Positions 8,108 through 17,800 of a stretch of 54,890 nucleotides of DNA are shown here, one piece after another. Numbering within the stretch: the stretch's first letter is position 1; every line of letters begins with the position of its first letter. The position numbers and the translations under genes are program-made. Origin of the DNA: Algivirga pacifica. Its GTDB lineage: Bacteria > Bacteroidota > Bacteroidia > Cytophagales > Flammeovirgaceae. The DNA lies in the NCBI RefSeq assembly GCF_039543525.1, contig NZ_BAABJX010000068.1, positions 1 through 54,890 on the forward strand. Direction: 5' to 3'. Below the pieces are notes generated by a model, which was not told the DNA's origin, ran no database searches, and was given only the letters and a program-made list of their open reading frames with translations.

Positions 8108-9508
8108 CTATTCGTCTTTTTCTTTATTATCCAGGCCACTCAACTTCTCTGCTCGCTTGAGATAACCACTTTCAAAGTATGTCTCATCTGTATCATCTGG
8201 TCCATGCTTAATCTCCTTATTAAGAATATAAAGCCAAGTGAAGAACAGAAAGACATATAAAACGAAGAATAATAAGATAGAGGTAAACACTTCTCCTCCG
8301 GTCACGGACTTAGAAATAGCATCACTAGTTCTCAGCATCCCATAAACGATCCAAGGCTGTCGGCCTACCTCTGCTGATATCCATCCTGTCTGATTGGCGA
8401 TCACAGGTAACACCACGGACCAGGCAAATACTTTGAGCATTATATCGTTAGAAAACAGTTGCTTTTTAAAATTGAGAAAGGCACCTAAAAGCAAGAGTCC
8501 TATTAATAACATTCCAATCCCCACCATAATATGATAGGTCTGAAAAACCAGCCCTATTTGACCGGGCCAGTCCTCTTTAGGAAAAGCCTTTAACCCCTGT
8601 ACCTCTTGATCAAAAGAAAAACCTATCAGAAAGCTCAACATACCTGGAACCTGAATACCATACGTCTGTTCAGACTCTGGATCCGTATACCCTACTACAT
8701 ATAGGGGGGCTTCTTTAGTCGTTTCATACAAGCCCTCAAACGCGGCAAGTTTTACAGGCTGATACTCCGCAACGACATTGGCTTGCTCATGTCCCAAAAT
8801 GGGCTGAATCAATGCTGCAAACAACGCCACATATAAACCTATTTTAAATGATCGCTTGGCCACAGACTTGTGTCTCTTTTTCAGTAAGAAGTAGGCCGAA
8901 ACACTAATCACCAAAAAACTCCCTTGTAACCAAGCGCCTACAATGGTATGAGCAAAGCGTATTCCTGAAGAAGGATTAAATACCATCCCCCAAAAATCCG
9001 TAATCACTGCTCTAGCCTGATCCCCTGTTCCAACAATTTCATAAGCTGCAGGTGTTTGCATCCAGGAATTTGCTACTACAATCCAGAATCCTGACATCAT
9101 AGAGCCTAAGGCAACCATTACCGTCGCCAGAAAATGTATCCTAGGAGATACTCGATTCCACCCAAAAAGCAATATGGCTAAGAAACCTGACTCCAAAAAG
9201 AAGGCAAAGATTCCTTCGGCTGCCAAAGGTGATCCAAAAATGTCTCCCACATAGCGGGAGTATGTAGCCCAGTTGGTCCCGAACTCAAACTCCATTACAA
9301 TTCCTGTAGCTACGCCAATTGAAAAGTTGGCCGCAAAGATCTTGGTCCAGAACTTGGTCATCACTTCATAAACAACATTACCTGTCTTCAGGTAAAGCCC
9401 TTCCATGATCACCATAATCAGCCCTAACCCAATACTAAAAGGGGGAAATATATAATGGAAGATGATCGTAAACGCAAACTGAATTCGTGCAAGTATTTCG
9501 ACATCCAT
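8108..9508 (-). CDS. cydA: Cytochrome bd-type quinol oxidase subunit I
   Basis: The 466-residue membrane protein carries the haem b558, b595 and d sites of the bd oxidase. Visible marks are the N-terminal FHYIFPPFSIGLG with the haem-ligand His near residue 18. Next come EFGTNWATYSRYVGDIFGSP and LAAEGIFAFFLESGFLAILL, then the second haem-ligand His in FAHTIVGAWLQGSF. The signature GRQPWIVYGMLRTSDAIS lies near 388-405. The region between helices 6 and 7 (Q-loop, about 250-310) is short, as usual outside the Gammaproteobacteria. It is preceded by a small membrane-protein gene 5 bp upstream and followed by cydB, so the three form one unit. Confidence 0.96.
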   Translation of the reverse strand: MDVEILARIQFAFTIIFHYIFPPFSIGLGLIMVIMEGLYLKTGNVVYEVMTKFWTKIFAANFSIGVATGIVMEFEFGTNWATYSRYVGDIFGSPLAAEGIFAFFLESGFLAILLFGWNRVSPRIHFLATVMVALGSMMSGFWIVVANSWMQTPAAYEIVGTGDQARAVITDFWGMVFNPSSGIRFAHTIVGAWLQGSFLVISVSAYFLLKKRHKSVAKRSFKIGLYVALFAALIQPILGHEQANVVAEYQPVKLAAFEGLYETTKEAPLYVVGYTDPESEQTYGIQVPGMLSFLIGFSFDQEVQGLKAFPKEDWPGQIGLVFQTYHIMVGIGMLLIGLLLLGAFLNFKKQLFSNDIMLKVFAWSVVLPVIANQTGWISAEVGRQPWIVYGMLRTSDAISKSVTGGEVFTSILLFFVLYVFLFFTWLYILNKEIKHGPDDTDETYFESGYLKRAEKLSGLDNKEKDE

Positions 9509-9513
9509 AATTG

Positions 9514-9702
9514 TTAAGGGTTCTTTTGGGTATATGTCTTGATAAGTGCTACAAGCAATATTACTCCTCCAATCACCTTTAAGCCCTTACGAATCTGTAA
9601 GCTCAGGTCTTCAGGGAAAAAAAGGGGTAAAACACGACTTATCAACATGTAAATCAGCAATGCTCCAATTACGATTAAGAACTGCTTTTGTACTTTTGTC
9701 AA
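9514..9702 (-). CDS. Small two-helix membrane protein leading the cydAB operon
   Basis: The 62-residue protein has two hydrophobic segments, about residues 8-28 (QFLIVIGALLIYMLISRVLP) and 42-56 (VIGGVILLVALIKTY), and a Lys-rich end. It ends 5 bp before the cydA start on the same strand, so it is almost certainly co-translated with the oxidase. I do not recognise a family. It does not look like CydX (shorter, one helix, after cydB) nor like the DUF4492 proteins found near cyd genes in Bacteroides. It may be an assembly or accessory subunit, which is inference from position only. Confidence 0.6.
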   Translation of the reverse strand: MTKVQKQFLIVIGALLIYMLISRVLPLFFPEDLSLQIRKGLKVIGGVILLVALIKTYTQKNP

Positions 9703-9801
9703 GGGTTATTCTATTTGATTATAAGCCGAATACAAATTATTGAGTTTTCAAATATTTACTATTTAAAACCCTAATTAGATTGAATAGTTTCCAAGAATAA
9801 A

Positions 9802-9845
9802 CAAAAAAGCCCCCCTAATGATTAAGTTCAATCATTAGGGGGGCT
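9802..9845 (-). terminator. Strong terminator of cdsA
   Basis: A perfect 16-bp stem, AGCCCCCCTAATGATT (9808-9823) with AATCATTAGGGGGGCT (9830-9845), has a 6-base loop. On the minus strand it is followed by TTTTTTGTTTATT. It starts 24 bp after the cdsA stop and separates cdsA from the cyd operon downstream. Confidence 0.9.
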
Positions 9846-9868
9846 GGCTTTATATTATTTATAAAAAT

Positions 9869-10711
9869 TTACTTTCCTAGTAAATGATAAAACTCCAAAA
9901 AGGCCGTAATAAAAGGAACTGCTAAAAGTAATCCATCAAAACGATCCAGAAACCCTCCATGCCCTGGAATACTTCTTCCTGAGTCCTTAATAGCAATACT
10001 TCGCTTAAATAAGGATTCTACCAAGTCTCCATATGTTCCGGAAATCACAATAATCAGGGCAAATACGATCCATACCCACACCGGTAATACATCAAAATAA
10101 TAAGATAATCCTAAGCCTACGAGTATCGCTAATAATGTTCCTCCGATACTACCTTCCCATGTCTTTTTAGGAGACACTCGTTCAAATAATTTATGTTTGC
10201 CTAAGGTCTTTCCTGAGAAATAAGCCCCTGTATCACTAGCCCACAAGATACAGAACAACCCTAAAGGAACTTCAAACTGATAAGTCTCATGTGGAAAACT
10301 CGCTACATTCAATAAAGAGAAAGGCAAAGCCACATACATAATACCCATAAAGGTCAAGGCGATATTGACAAAAGGCTTTTTGTCTTCTTTATTATAGAGC
10401 TTTACCAGGTAAACCAAGGCAATCCCTACAAAAAGTAAGTACATATAACGATTACTCAACTGTCCTTTCTGAATAAAAAAAGAACCTATAAACATCATGG
10501 CCCCCAAAAAGGTTCCATACGTTTTCAACGGTAAATTGCCCCCTAATCCTAACAGGCGATAAAACTCTTGTATGGAAAAGATCAGGATCAATAAAAAAAC
10601 TAAAAAGTAAGTCCATTCACTGTATTGTATTCCCATTACAATAACCAATCCTCCCAATATTCCTGATATAATCCTCTGAACCAACTCAGAGGGCTTCTTG
10701 ACGTTTGCCAT
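9869..10711 (-). CDS. cdsA: Phosphatidate cytidylyltransferase (CDP-diacylglycerol synthase)
   Basis: The 280-residue polytopic membrane enzyme makes CDP-diacylglycerol from phosphatidic acid and CTP, the branch point for bacterial phospholipids. The C-terminal family signature is clear: SPKKTWEGSIGG (around 188-199), GTYGDLVESLFKRSIAIKDSG and IPGHGGFLDRFDGLL with the metal-binding Asp residues. Length and about eight helices match the family. It lies 74 bp after the CPBP protease gene on the same strand and probably shares its transcript. A strong terminator ends the unit. Confidence 0.95.
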   Translation of the reverse strand: MANVKKPSELVQRIISGILGGLVIVMGIQYSEWTYFLVFLLILIFSIQEFYRLLGLGGNLPLKTYGTFLGAMMFIGSFFIQKGQLSNRYMYLLFVGIALVYLVKLYNKEDKKPFVNIALTFMGIMYVALPFSLLNVASFPHETYQFEVPLGLFCILWASDTGAYFSGKTLGKHKLFERVSPKKTWEGSIGGTLLAILVGLGLSYYFDVLPVWVWIVFALIIVISGTYGDLVESLFKRSIAIKDSGRSIPGHGGFLDRFDGLLLAVPFITAFLEFYHLLGK

Positions 10712-10785
10712 GTGTTTATTATTAATAATGCTGTTCCAACTCTACCGTTCGGAAATACCGAAGTACAGTCATCATCACAAAAAAT

Positions 10786-11748
10786 TTATTCTACGGTTGG
10801 CACTTTTTGCTCCGGTACTCCGGCAGTACTTACCCTATAAAAACTATATAATGCACCTATAAAAAGAGGTGTACTTATTAGTATAAACCAAAAGGAAGGT
10901 GCTTGCACTGATAACATCTCTTCTTCCAGGTTTGTCTCAAAAAACTGTTGGCCAACATAAGCCGACACTAATGTATAGGCGTTATTCACAAAATGAGCAA
11001 ACATAGGAACGTATAAGTTCCCAGACCACCAATAAAGGTATCCAAACAATGCCCCTAACAACATACGAGGAAGGAAGCCATAAAATTGCATATGAATCGC
11101 AGAAAAAACAATGGCACTGATCCAAATCGCCATATGCGCATTGCCCCATTGCTTCAGAAACATATTTTGTAATATCCCCCTAAATACAAACTCCTCCAAT
11201 ATCCCTGCCAATACAGCAACGACAAGTAACCCCAAAATAAACTGGTATATACTCTGAAAGCCAAGTAAAAACAGGGTTGTCTCTGCCAAACGGACTTCCA
11301 TATCTTTCATGTACAGCTCCAGTTCTTTGAAGGCCTCCGGTAAAGCCATCTGCTGATTCAAGTATACAAACCAGCCAATTGTAGGTATTGCTAATAAAAT
11401 AATCCCTCCTCCGGCCAAAATTAATCGATTATTGGTCATTGGCTTGAGGTGGAACAACTGCATTGGACTTTCTCCTTTTGTGAATTTCCAGAAATACCAA
11501 GGTCCCGCTCCAAAAAGGCAAAAACTCGATACCCCCTGAATCAAAAGCAAAGGTGTACGGTATGACTCATCTCCTGTCATATTCGCAGTCATCGCAAAGA
11601 TGGCGTCCAGATCAAATCCAAAGTAAGGTAGTACAATGATAATACTTAAAAACTGACCGATGAGGTACCCTCCCAGCATAAATAAAATAAGAAGTACCAC
11701 CCTAATAAAAAGACTTTGAGAGGGCTTTGCTGTATTTTTATGATCCAT
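10786..11748 (-). CDS. CPBP family intramembrane glutamic endopeptidase
   Basis: The 320-residue protein has about eight membrane helices. The CPBP (Abi/Rce1-like) motifs are present: EEFVFRG with the catalytic Glu pair (around 185-191), then FSAIHMQFYGF with a His, and FAHFVNNAYT with His and Asn. This family includes CAAX-processing proteases and bacteriocin-immunity-like membrane proteins, and the substrate is unknown here. The N-terminal 80 residues are a less conserved membrane pair. It is first in a probable two-gene unit with cdsA. The promoter lies in the 184-bp divergent gap to dusB, but no clear -7 element can be picked. Confidence 0.88.
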   Translation of the reverse strand: MDHKNTAKPSQSLFIRVVLLILFMLGGYLIGQFLSIIIVLPYFGFDLDAIFAMTANMTGDESYRTPLLLIQGVSSFCLFGAGPWYFWKFTKGESPMQLFHLKPMTNNRLILAGGGIILLAIPTIGWFVYLNQQMALPEAFKELELYMKDMEVRLAETTLFLLGFQSIYQFILGLLVVAVLAGILEEFVFRGILQNMFLKQWGNAHMAIWISAIVFSAIHMQFYGFLPRMLLGALFGYLYWWSGNLYVPMFAHFVNNAYTLVSAYVGQQFFETNLEEEMLSVQAPSFWFILISTPLFIGALYSFYRVSTAGVPEQKVPTVE

Positions 11749-11932
11749 ATTGTATTTTTGTCCTGATTTGATCTGCTATCCAAAATAACATGTTGGTGTT
11801 TATTAACATCCTTCGTGAGTAAATAGCTCAGCAAAATAGTTATATACCTGTATGATTAAAAGTACATCCTTTGTAAAAATAATCATACGATCAATAAGAA
11901 TATAAAATTATTCATAAGAAAAATTATATCTC

Positions 11933-12916
11933 GTGGTAAAGATAGGAAATTTAGAGTTAGGAGACTTTCCATTATTGCTAGCCCCTATGGAAGATGTCAG
12001 CGATCCTCCATTTCGTGCCGTTTGTAAGGAAAATGGTGCTGACATGATGTATACGGAGTTCATCTCGGCCGAAGGACTTATTCGAGATGCTGCCAAAAGT
12101 GTACAAAAATTGGATATCTACGACTACGAACGTCCTATCGGTATACAAATCTTTGGCGATAAAATCGAGTCAATGAGAGAGGCTGCAGCCATTGCTGAAG
12201 AAGCCCAGCCCGAGGTGATTGATATCAATTATGGTTGTCCTGTAAAAAAAGTAGCCTGCAAAGGTGCCGGAGCAGGTATCCTTCTGGACTTACCTAAAAT
12301 GCAAAAGATGACAGAGGAGATTGTCAAGCAAGTCAACCTTCCTGTTACAGTAAAAACACGATTAGGTTGGGACCACAACAATATTAAGATCTTAGAAGTC
12401 GCGCAACGTCTTCAAGATGTAGGGGTGCAAGCCTTGAGTATTCACGGACGTACCCGCCAGCAAATGTATAAAGGAGAGGCCGACTGGAATCCTATTGCTG
12501 ATGTGAAAAATCACCCAGATATTCATATTCCTATCTTTGGTAACGGAGATATTGACTCTCCTCAAAAAGCCTTGGAGTACAAAGAAAAGTATGGGGTAGA
12601 TGGTATTATGATCGGAAGGGCTGCTATTGGATATCCTTGGATATTCCGTGAGATCAAACATTATATGAATACAGGCGAGCTATTACCTCCTCCTACCTTG
12701 GAAGAAAGAGTAAATACTTGCTTGAAGCACCTGAAATTCTCCGTAGAATGGAAAGGTGACCGTCAGGGTATTCTGGAAATGCGTCGTCATTACACACAAT
12801 ACTTCAAAGGTATCCCACATTTCAAACCTTACCGTACTCAGTTGGTGGAATCTTTGGACTTTGACGAAATCGTTCGTGTCCTTCATCAGGTACAAGAAGA
12901 GCTGCAAACGGTATAA
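11933..12916 (+). CDS. dusB: tRNA-dihydrouridine synthase (DusB family)
   Basis: The 327-residue FMN enzyme reduces specific uridines in the tRNA D-loop. The N-terminal segment FPLLLAPMEDVSDPPFR (13-29) is the FMN-binding strand. The catalytic Cys is in DINYGCPVKKV (around 95-105). HGRTRQQMYKGEADW and GNGDIDSPQKAL match the family, and IMIGRAAIGYPWIFREI closes the barrel. The start appears to be GTG (11933), because the next Met is inside the FMN strand. A divergent CPBP gene is upstream and a two-way terminator to miaA, another tRNA-modification gene, lies downstream on the opposite strand. Confidence 0.95.
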   Translation: MVKIGNLELGDFPLLLAPMEDVSDPPFRAVCKENGADMMYTEFISAEGLIRDAAKSVQKLDIYDYERPIGIQIFGDKIESMREAAAIAEEAQPEVIDINYGCPVKKVACKGAGAGILLDLPKMQKMTEEIVKQVNLPVTVKTRLGWDHNNIKILEVAQRLQDVGVQALSIHGRTRQQMYKGEADWNPIADVKNHPDIHIPIFGNGDIDSPQKALEYKEKYGVDGIMIGRAAIGYPWIFREIKHYMNTGELLPPPTLEERVNTCLKHLKFSVEWKGDRQGILEMRRHYTQYFKGIPHFKPYRTQLVESLDFDEIVRVLHQVQEELQTV

Positions 12917-12931
12917 AAGTGGGTGAAGAAA

Positions 12932-12981
12932 AATTAACCGACAGTTGAGGTGGCCTGCGCCACCTCAACTGTCGGTTAATT
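12932..12981. terminator. Two-way terminator between dusB and miaA
   Basis: A perfect 23-bp inverted repeat (AATTAACCGACAGTTGAGGT... with its mirror) has the 4-base loop CTGC. It lies between the convergent stops of dusB (12916) and miaA (12989). A-rich and T-rich ends allow use in both directions. Confidence 0.9.
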
Positions 12982-12988
12982 AATTTAG

Positions 12989-13900
12989 TCATGGCTTTTC
13001 TTGCTTAATATAGGCAATGATTTCCTCCAGCTGATCTGGGTGAAACCACTTAGTCTCCTCATCTCTTTTAAACCACGTGAGCTGTTTTTTCGCATAACGC
13101 CTACTGTTTCTCTTCAATAAGCGTATCGCTTCTTCCCAATCGTATAGCCCATCCCAGTGATCAAAAATTTCCTTGTAGCCTACGGTTTGAAGGGCATTTT
13201 TATCTTTCCACTGCTTTACAGAAGCGACTTCCTCTACCAATCCCTGTTCCAGCATAATATCCATACGGCGATTGATACGGTCATATAATTCTTCACGATC
13301 CCTTTCCAAACCTATCTTCAATATTTTAAAGGGACGTTGTTTTTTATTGGCTGTTCTAAAAGATGAAAACGGCTTTCCTGTCATTCGAATAACCTCTATA
13401 GCACGCATTACTCGTTGAGTATTCGCTCGATCTACCTGTTCATAATACTGAAGATCTTTTTCTTGAAGCTCTTGTAGTAGATATTCTAACCCTTTCTCCT
13501 TGACATCTAAGATTACTTGCTCTCTTATTGCCAAATCTGCCTCAGGCAAATCATCCATGCCTTCACATACAGCTTTCACATACATTCCTGAGCCTCCAGA
13601 AAGAATGGCTATCTCCTTTCTTTTAAAAATATCATCCTGCAATAAACTTATGACATCTCGCTCATATTGCCCAGCACTATATTCCTCCTCAATGGACAAG
13701 CAATCTACAAAATGATGAGGGACGTCTCTCATCTCTTCAGGAGTAGGCTTAGCCGTTCCTATCGATAGCTCCTTAAAAAACTGTCGGGAATCTGCATAAA
13801 GCACCTCTGTATCAAAGGATTCAGCTACTTTTACACACAAATCTGTTTTACCTACCGCAGTTGGTCCTACAATCACCACCAATAATTTGTCAAAGGTCAT
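12989..13900 (-). CDS. miaA: tRNA dimethylallyltransferase (isopentenyl-A37)
   Basis: The 303-residue enzyme transfers dimethylallyl to N6 of A37 in tRNAs reading U-starting codons. It shows the P-loop VVIVGPTAVGKTDL (8-21), YADSRQFFKELSIGTAKP (35-52), FVDCLSIEEEYSAGQYERD and GGSGMYVKAVCEGM. Also visible are RVMRAIEVIRMTGKPFSSF and the C-terminal LKRNSRRYAKKQLTWFKRD, all MiaA hallmarks. Length is usual. The gene is monocistronic, convergent with dusB and divergent from tdk with a 161-bp shared upstream region. Confidence 0.96.
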   Translation of the reverse strand: MTFDKLLVVIVGPTAVGKTDLCVKVAESFDTEVLYADSRQFFKELSIGTAKPTPEEMRDVPHHFVDCLSIEEEYSAGQYERDVISLLQDDIFKRKEIAILSGGSGMYVKAVCEGMDDLPEADLAIREQVILDVKEKGLEYLLQELQEKDLQYYEQVDRANTQRVMRAIEVIRMTGKPFSSFRTANKKQRPFKILKIGLERDREELYDRINRRMDIMLEQGLVEEVASVKQWKDKNALQTVGYKEIFDHWDGLYDWEEAIRLLKRNSRRYAKKQLTWFKRDEETKWFHPDQLEEIIAYIKQEKP

Positions 13901-13945
13901 CTCGAAAAAGCGATTAATTACACCTGATAATTCTACTGAATCTAT

Positions 13946-13953
13946 TAATTTTG
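13946..13953 (+). promoter_or_regulatory. Putative -7 element (TAATTTTG) of tdk
   Basis: An exact match to TAnnTTTG lies 116 bp before the preferred tdk start. The expected -33 position reads CTG instead of TTG. This would give a transcript with a leader of roughly 100 bases. Confidence 0.4.
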
Positions 13954-14061
13954 CAACCTACAACAAAGGAACACTAGTGCTCTTTTGTACTCTCCATGCT
14001 TATTCATCATAGGTTGAATGCTTCAAAGGTAAGCAATCCCAACCGTATAAAGATATACTTC

Positions 14062-14646
14062 ATGTTTGTTGAACCAAGATTTAGTAATACGGCTTCTACC
14101 CACGCTGGGTGGATAGAAGTGGTTTGTGGCTCCATGTTCTCTGGTAAAACAGAGGAATTAATCCGCAGAGTTACCCGAGCAGTCATCGCCAAGCAACGCG
14201 TTCGCATCTTTAAACCTCATATCGATGTACGCTATGATGCTAACGATGTGGTATCACATAATAAAAATACAGTGGAATCCATCCCCATACGCCACTCTAA
14301 AGAAATTCTGGAAAAAAGTGAGGGCTACGATGTTATCGCCATTGATGAGGCACAGTTTTTTGATCAGGATATTGTTGAAGTATGTTGTAAACTAGCCGAT
14401 CAAGGTATAAGAGTCGTAGTTTGTGGCCTAGATATGGACTATAAAGGACAACCTTTCCATCCTATGCCTGCCCTAATGAGTATTGCTGAATATGTCACCA
14501 AACTACATGCGGTCTGTATGCGATGCGGAGAGCCTGCACAATTCTCCTTCCGCACCCATGAAAGCCACTCACAAGTAGAGCTAGGAGAGAGTGATAAGTA
14601 CGAAGCCCTATGTCGAAAATGCTATAACTTAGCCAATGAGAAATAA
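14062..14646 (+). CDS. tdk: Thymidine kinase (type II)
   Basis: From the ATG at 14062 the protein has 194 residues and starts MFVEPRFSN, the usual start in this phylum. An earlier in-frame ATG at 13996 would add 22 unlikely residues. It phosphorylates thymidine for salvage. Visible are the P-loop VVCGSMFSGKTEELIRR (around 20-36), the DEAQFF switch, the lasso region, and a four-Cys zinc site built from CMRCGE and CRKCYN. The two Cys pairs and length fit the tetrameric bacterial enzyme. It stands alone and has its own terminator immediately downstream. Confidence 0.94.
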   Translation: MFVEPRFSNTASTHAGWIEVVCGSMFSGKTEELIRRVTRAVIAKQRVRIFKPHIDVRYDANDVVSHNKNTVESIPIRHSKEILEKSEGYDVIAIDEAQFFDQDIVEVCCKLADQGIRVVVCGLDMDYKGQPFHPMPALMSIAEYVTKLHAVCMRCGEPAQFSFRTHESHSQVELGESDKYEALCRKCYNLANEK

Positions 14647-14684
14647 AATGTGTAAGGGTGTGATAAATCACGCCCTTACACATT
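14647..14684 (+). terminator. Terminator of tdk
   Basis: AATGTGTAAGGGTGTGA / TCACGCCCTTACACATT (one wobble pair, loop TAAA) starts at the tdk stop codon and is followed by TACCTTTTAT. Confidence 0.8.
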
Positions 14685-14833
14685 TACCTTTTATATTACA
14701 TACCATTTATCCTATTCCACTCTTATCAAAACAATAATCCAATTAGATTAAGCATTAGAACATAAAACCCATAGTAACGCTCGTTCACAAACGGCATGTA
14801 TACTATTAACCCTTTTCGTTTTTAACTATCTAT

Positions 14834-17800
14834 ATGCTTGGCAGATCTATTCAGTTCTTATCACACCTTTTCGAAACCTATCTGAACCTAAAAACCATAC
14901 AGGGACGCATTGTCTTGATGGGTATTCTTTTTGTGTGCTCTCTATCGGTCTTTTCAGGTATGGTATTACTACAAAACCGATATATCCGTAGCACAGGAAG
15001 TAAGGTAGTGAATATAAGCAACCCACTGCATGCCAAAATAAGTCAGATACAAGAAAGTATAGAACGATCTTCTGCCGTTCTGAGAGGGTATTTCCTTAGT
15101 GATAATAATACCTTAAAAGAAGAAAGAGGTATTATCTGGGACCTAGAAATATCTCCTGCACTCAAAAAAATTGAGGAAATCGCCAAAGAGTTATCCCCTG
15201 AAGAAAAACGTAGTATTGATGCTTTAGGGCTGCGTCTTCGAGAATTACGCTACCTACAAGGGGAGTTAGAGCTCTACTATGAACAGCATCGTAGCAATGT
15301 CCATTGGTTAAAGAATAATACACCCGACTCTATCAAGGCTATCCAGGAGATTTTATTAAGTGAGCAAGAAGTTCGTTTACATCTGGAAAATGAAATTATC
15401 CATACCTTACGCCCCTTAAAAGTTGAAATCAAGAATATGCTTGCTCCTTTGAGCACGGCACAAAGCGCCTCTTTTTCCGAAGATGTTGCCATTATTGATC
15501 AAGGTATTTCTCAAGCCAATAACATCCTGTTACTTATCACTGGAATTTTTGGGGGAATGACCCTTTTCATTACTATCTTATCACTAAAAAATATCCAAAG
15601 ATCCATTGCAGTACCTATTCAGCAGCTCGATACCTTAGCCCAAGGTGTAATTAATGATGAAAAGGTACATTGCAATAATGAGTTACAAACCATCGTACAG
15701 GCTGGTCATACCCTAAAAGAAAATATTCAAAAAGCGATCACCTTTGCCACCGCTGTTGGTAAACGACAATTTGATACTCCTTTCGAACCATCGAGTCCAC
15801 ACGATATGTTGGGCAACGCATTAATAGAGATGAGAGAGCTCTTAAAAGAAGCTGCTATAGAAGAAGAAAAAAGAAGCTGGAGTGATCGTGGACTGGCACA
15901 CTTTACGGAAGTCTTGAGAACCTCTCAGGAAGACCTTTCGGTCTTGTGCCAAAATATGATCAATGAACTAGTACGATTTCTTAATGGCATCCAAGGGGGG
16001 ATTTATCTTTACACCAAAGATGGACAAGAAGAATACCTTAAATTATGGGCTTCTTGCGGATACTCAAAAGCAAATAAAAATCGGGAAGTGATACATCTGG
16101 ATGGACATTTTGCTGAGGGCCTTATTGGGCAAGTCTACCTTACGGGAGAAACTACTTATCTGGATGAACTTCCAAAAGACTACAGCCCTATTCGTTCAGG
16201 GTTGGGGGAGTCTACTCCAAAATCACTTCTAATCATTCCCATGAAAGTAGGGGAGACTTGTAAAGGAATTATAGAGATTGCTAGTACATTTTCCTTATCT
16301 CAGCATGAAATTAATTTTGTACAAAGACTCGGTAATTCTCTCATCCACACCTTACAAGGGATACAGAATGCCGAAAAAAATAAAATCTTGCTTGAGGAAT
16401 CACTAAAAAGTAGAAAATTACTCGCCACACAAGAAGAGATTACTCGAAAACACGTAGAAAAACTATCCAAAACCCAAGAAGAAACACGTCAAAGACAGGA
16501 AGAACTAGAATCTCTCCAAAAAGACCTTGAAAAAGAAGTGCGTAAACGTACCCAAGAACTGGAAAATACACTACAACGCTTTCATTTGGCAACCAAGGGA
16601 ACTTCAGAAGGTTTATGGGAGTGTATTTTACCTATAGGGATAGAAATCAACGAGATGACTGTATTTTGGTGGTCAGAGCAATTTAAACGACTTCTAGGGT
16701 ACGAAAACAATCAGCTAGAACACGAATTGGGTAGTTTTCTAGAATGCCTTCTTCCTAATGAGCGTCCCTTGTTCACCAAAGAATTAAATGCTTTTATTCG
16801 GCAAAAAGACCCTTCTAAACAATTTACCAAGGAAATATACCTTCACCATAAACAAGGACATATGCAATGGTTCCGATTTATAGGAGCTATTTCCATATTA
16901 GAAGATAAGAAAATACAATTTGCCGGATTGATCAAGGACCTTTATGCTGAAAAATCGTTACAAGCAAACCAAGATATTCTAGCAAACAGAGAAGCTCAGT
17001 TACAGTCCTTATTGAATAACTCCTCAGATCGGATGATGATGTTAAATAAAGAATTTAAAATCATCATGATGAACAATGCCCAAAAAGATGCCTTCAAAAA
17101 ACAAGGACTGAAAATAAGAGAACGTAAATCTGTTTTGTGGGAAACTATTCCAGAGCATGAACACGATAGCTACAAAACAATCGTAGAGGACACCTTTATG
17201 GGGATTCCACACGCCAAAAATATTACTTTAGGCAAAGGGAATAGTATTCAACACTTTATTGTACAATTCGCACCGGTATATGATCGAGTCAACAGTATTA
17301 TAGGTCTTTCTATTACTAGTAGAGACGTTACGCCTTACAAACAAAGTCAGTTACAAGCAGAGAAAGCCTTGCAAAAATTACAAACCGTATTAGATAACTA
17401 TGATGCTGAAGTATACATTAAAGATACTACAGGAAAATATTTGATGGCAGACCAAACATTCTGTGACCGTATTAATAAGCAACAATTTGAAGTCATTGGC
17501 AAAACCGATATAGATCTTTTCCCCGAGTATCTTGTGAAAATCATTTGGGAAAGCGACCAAAAAGTCATTCAACAAAAGAAAGCCATGACCACACAGTATA
17601 TCTCAAAAAGTGGTCAACTGTATGAATTCACAAAGTTTCCTCTGTTTGGCGAGCACGGACGTGTGGAAAGTGTTTGCTCCTTTGGAAGGCAACTTGAGCA
17701 AGACACTACGATGAAATATCCTCTTTCCTCCAGCCAAACATGCATACCGGGCATCATTATAGAACGAAAAAGACAATCGCCTGATATTCTAAAAATCAAA

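Noticed and set aside
13996..14061. Upstream ATG of tdk
   Set aside because: The added residues are not found in thymidine kinases, while MFVEPRF is the usual start in this phylum.
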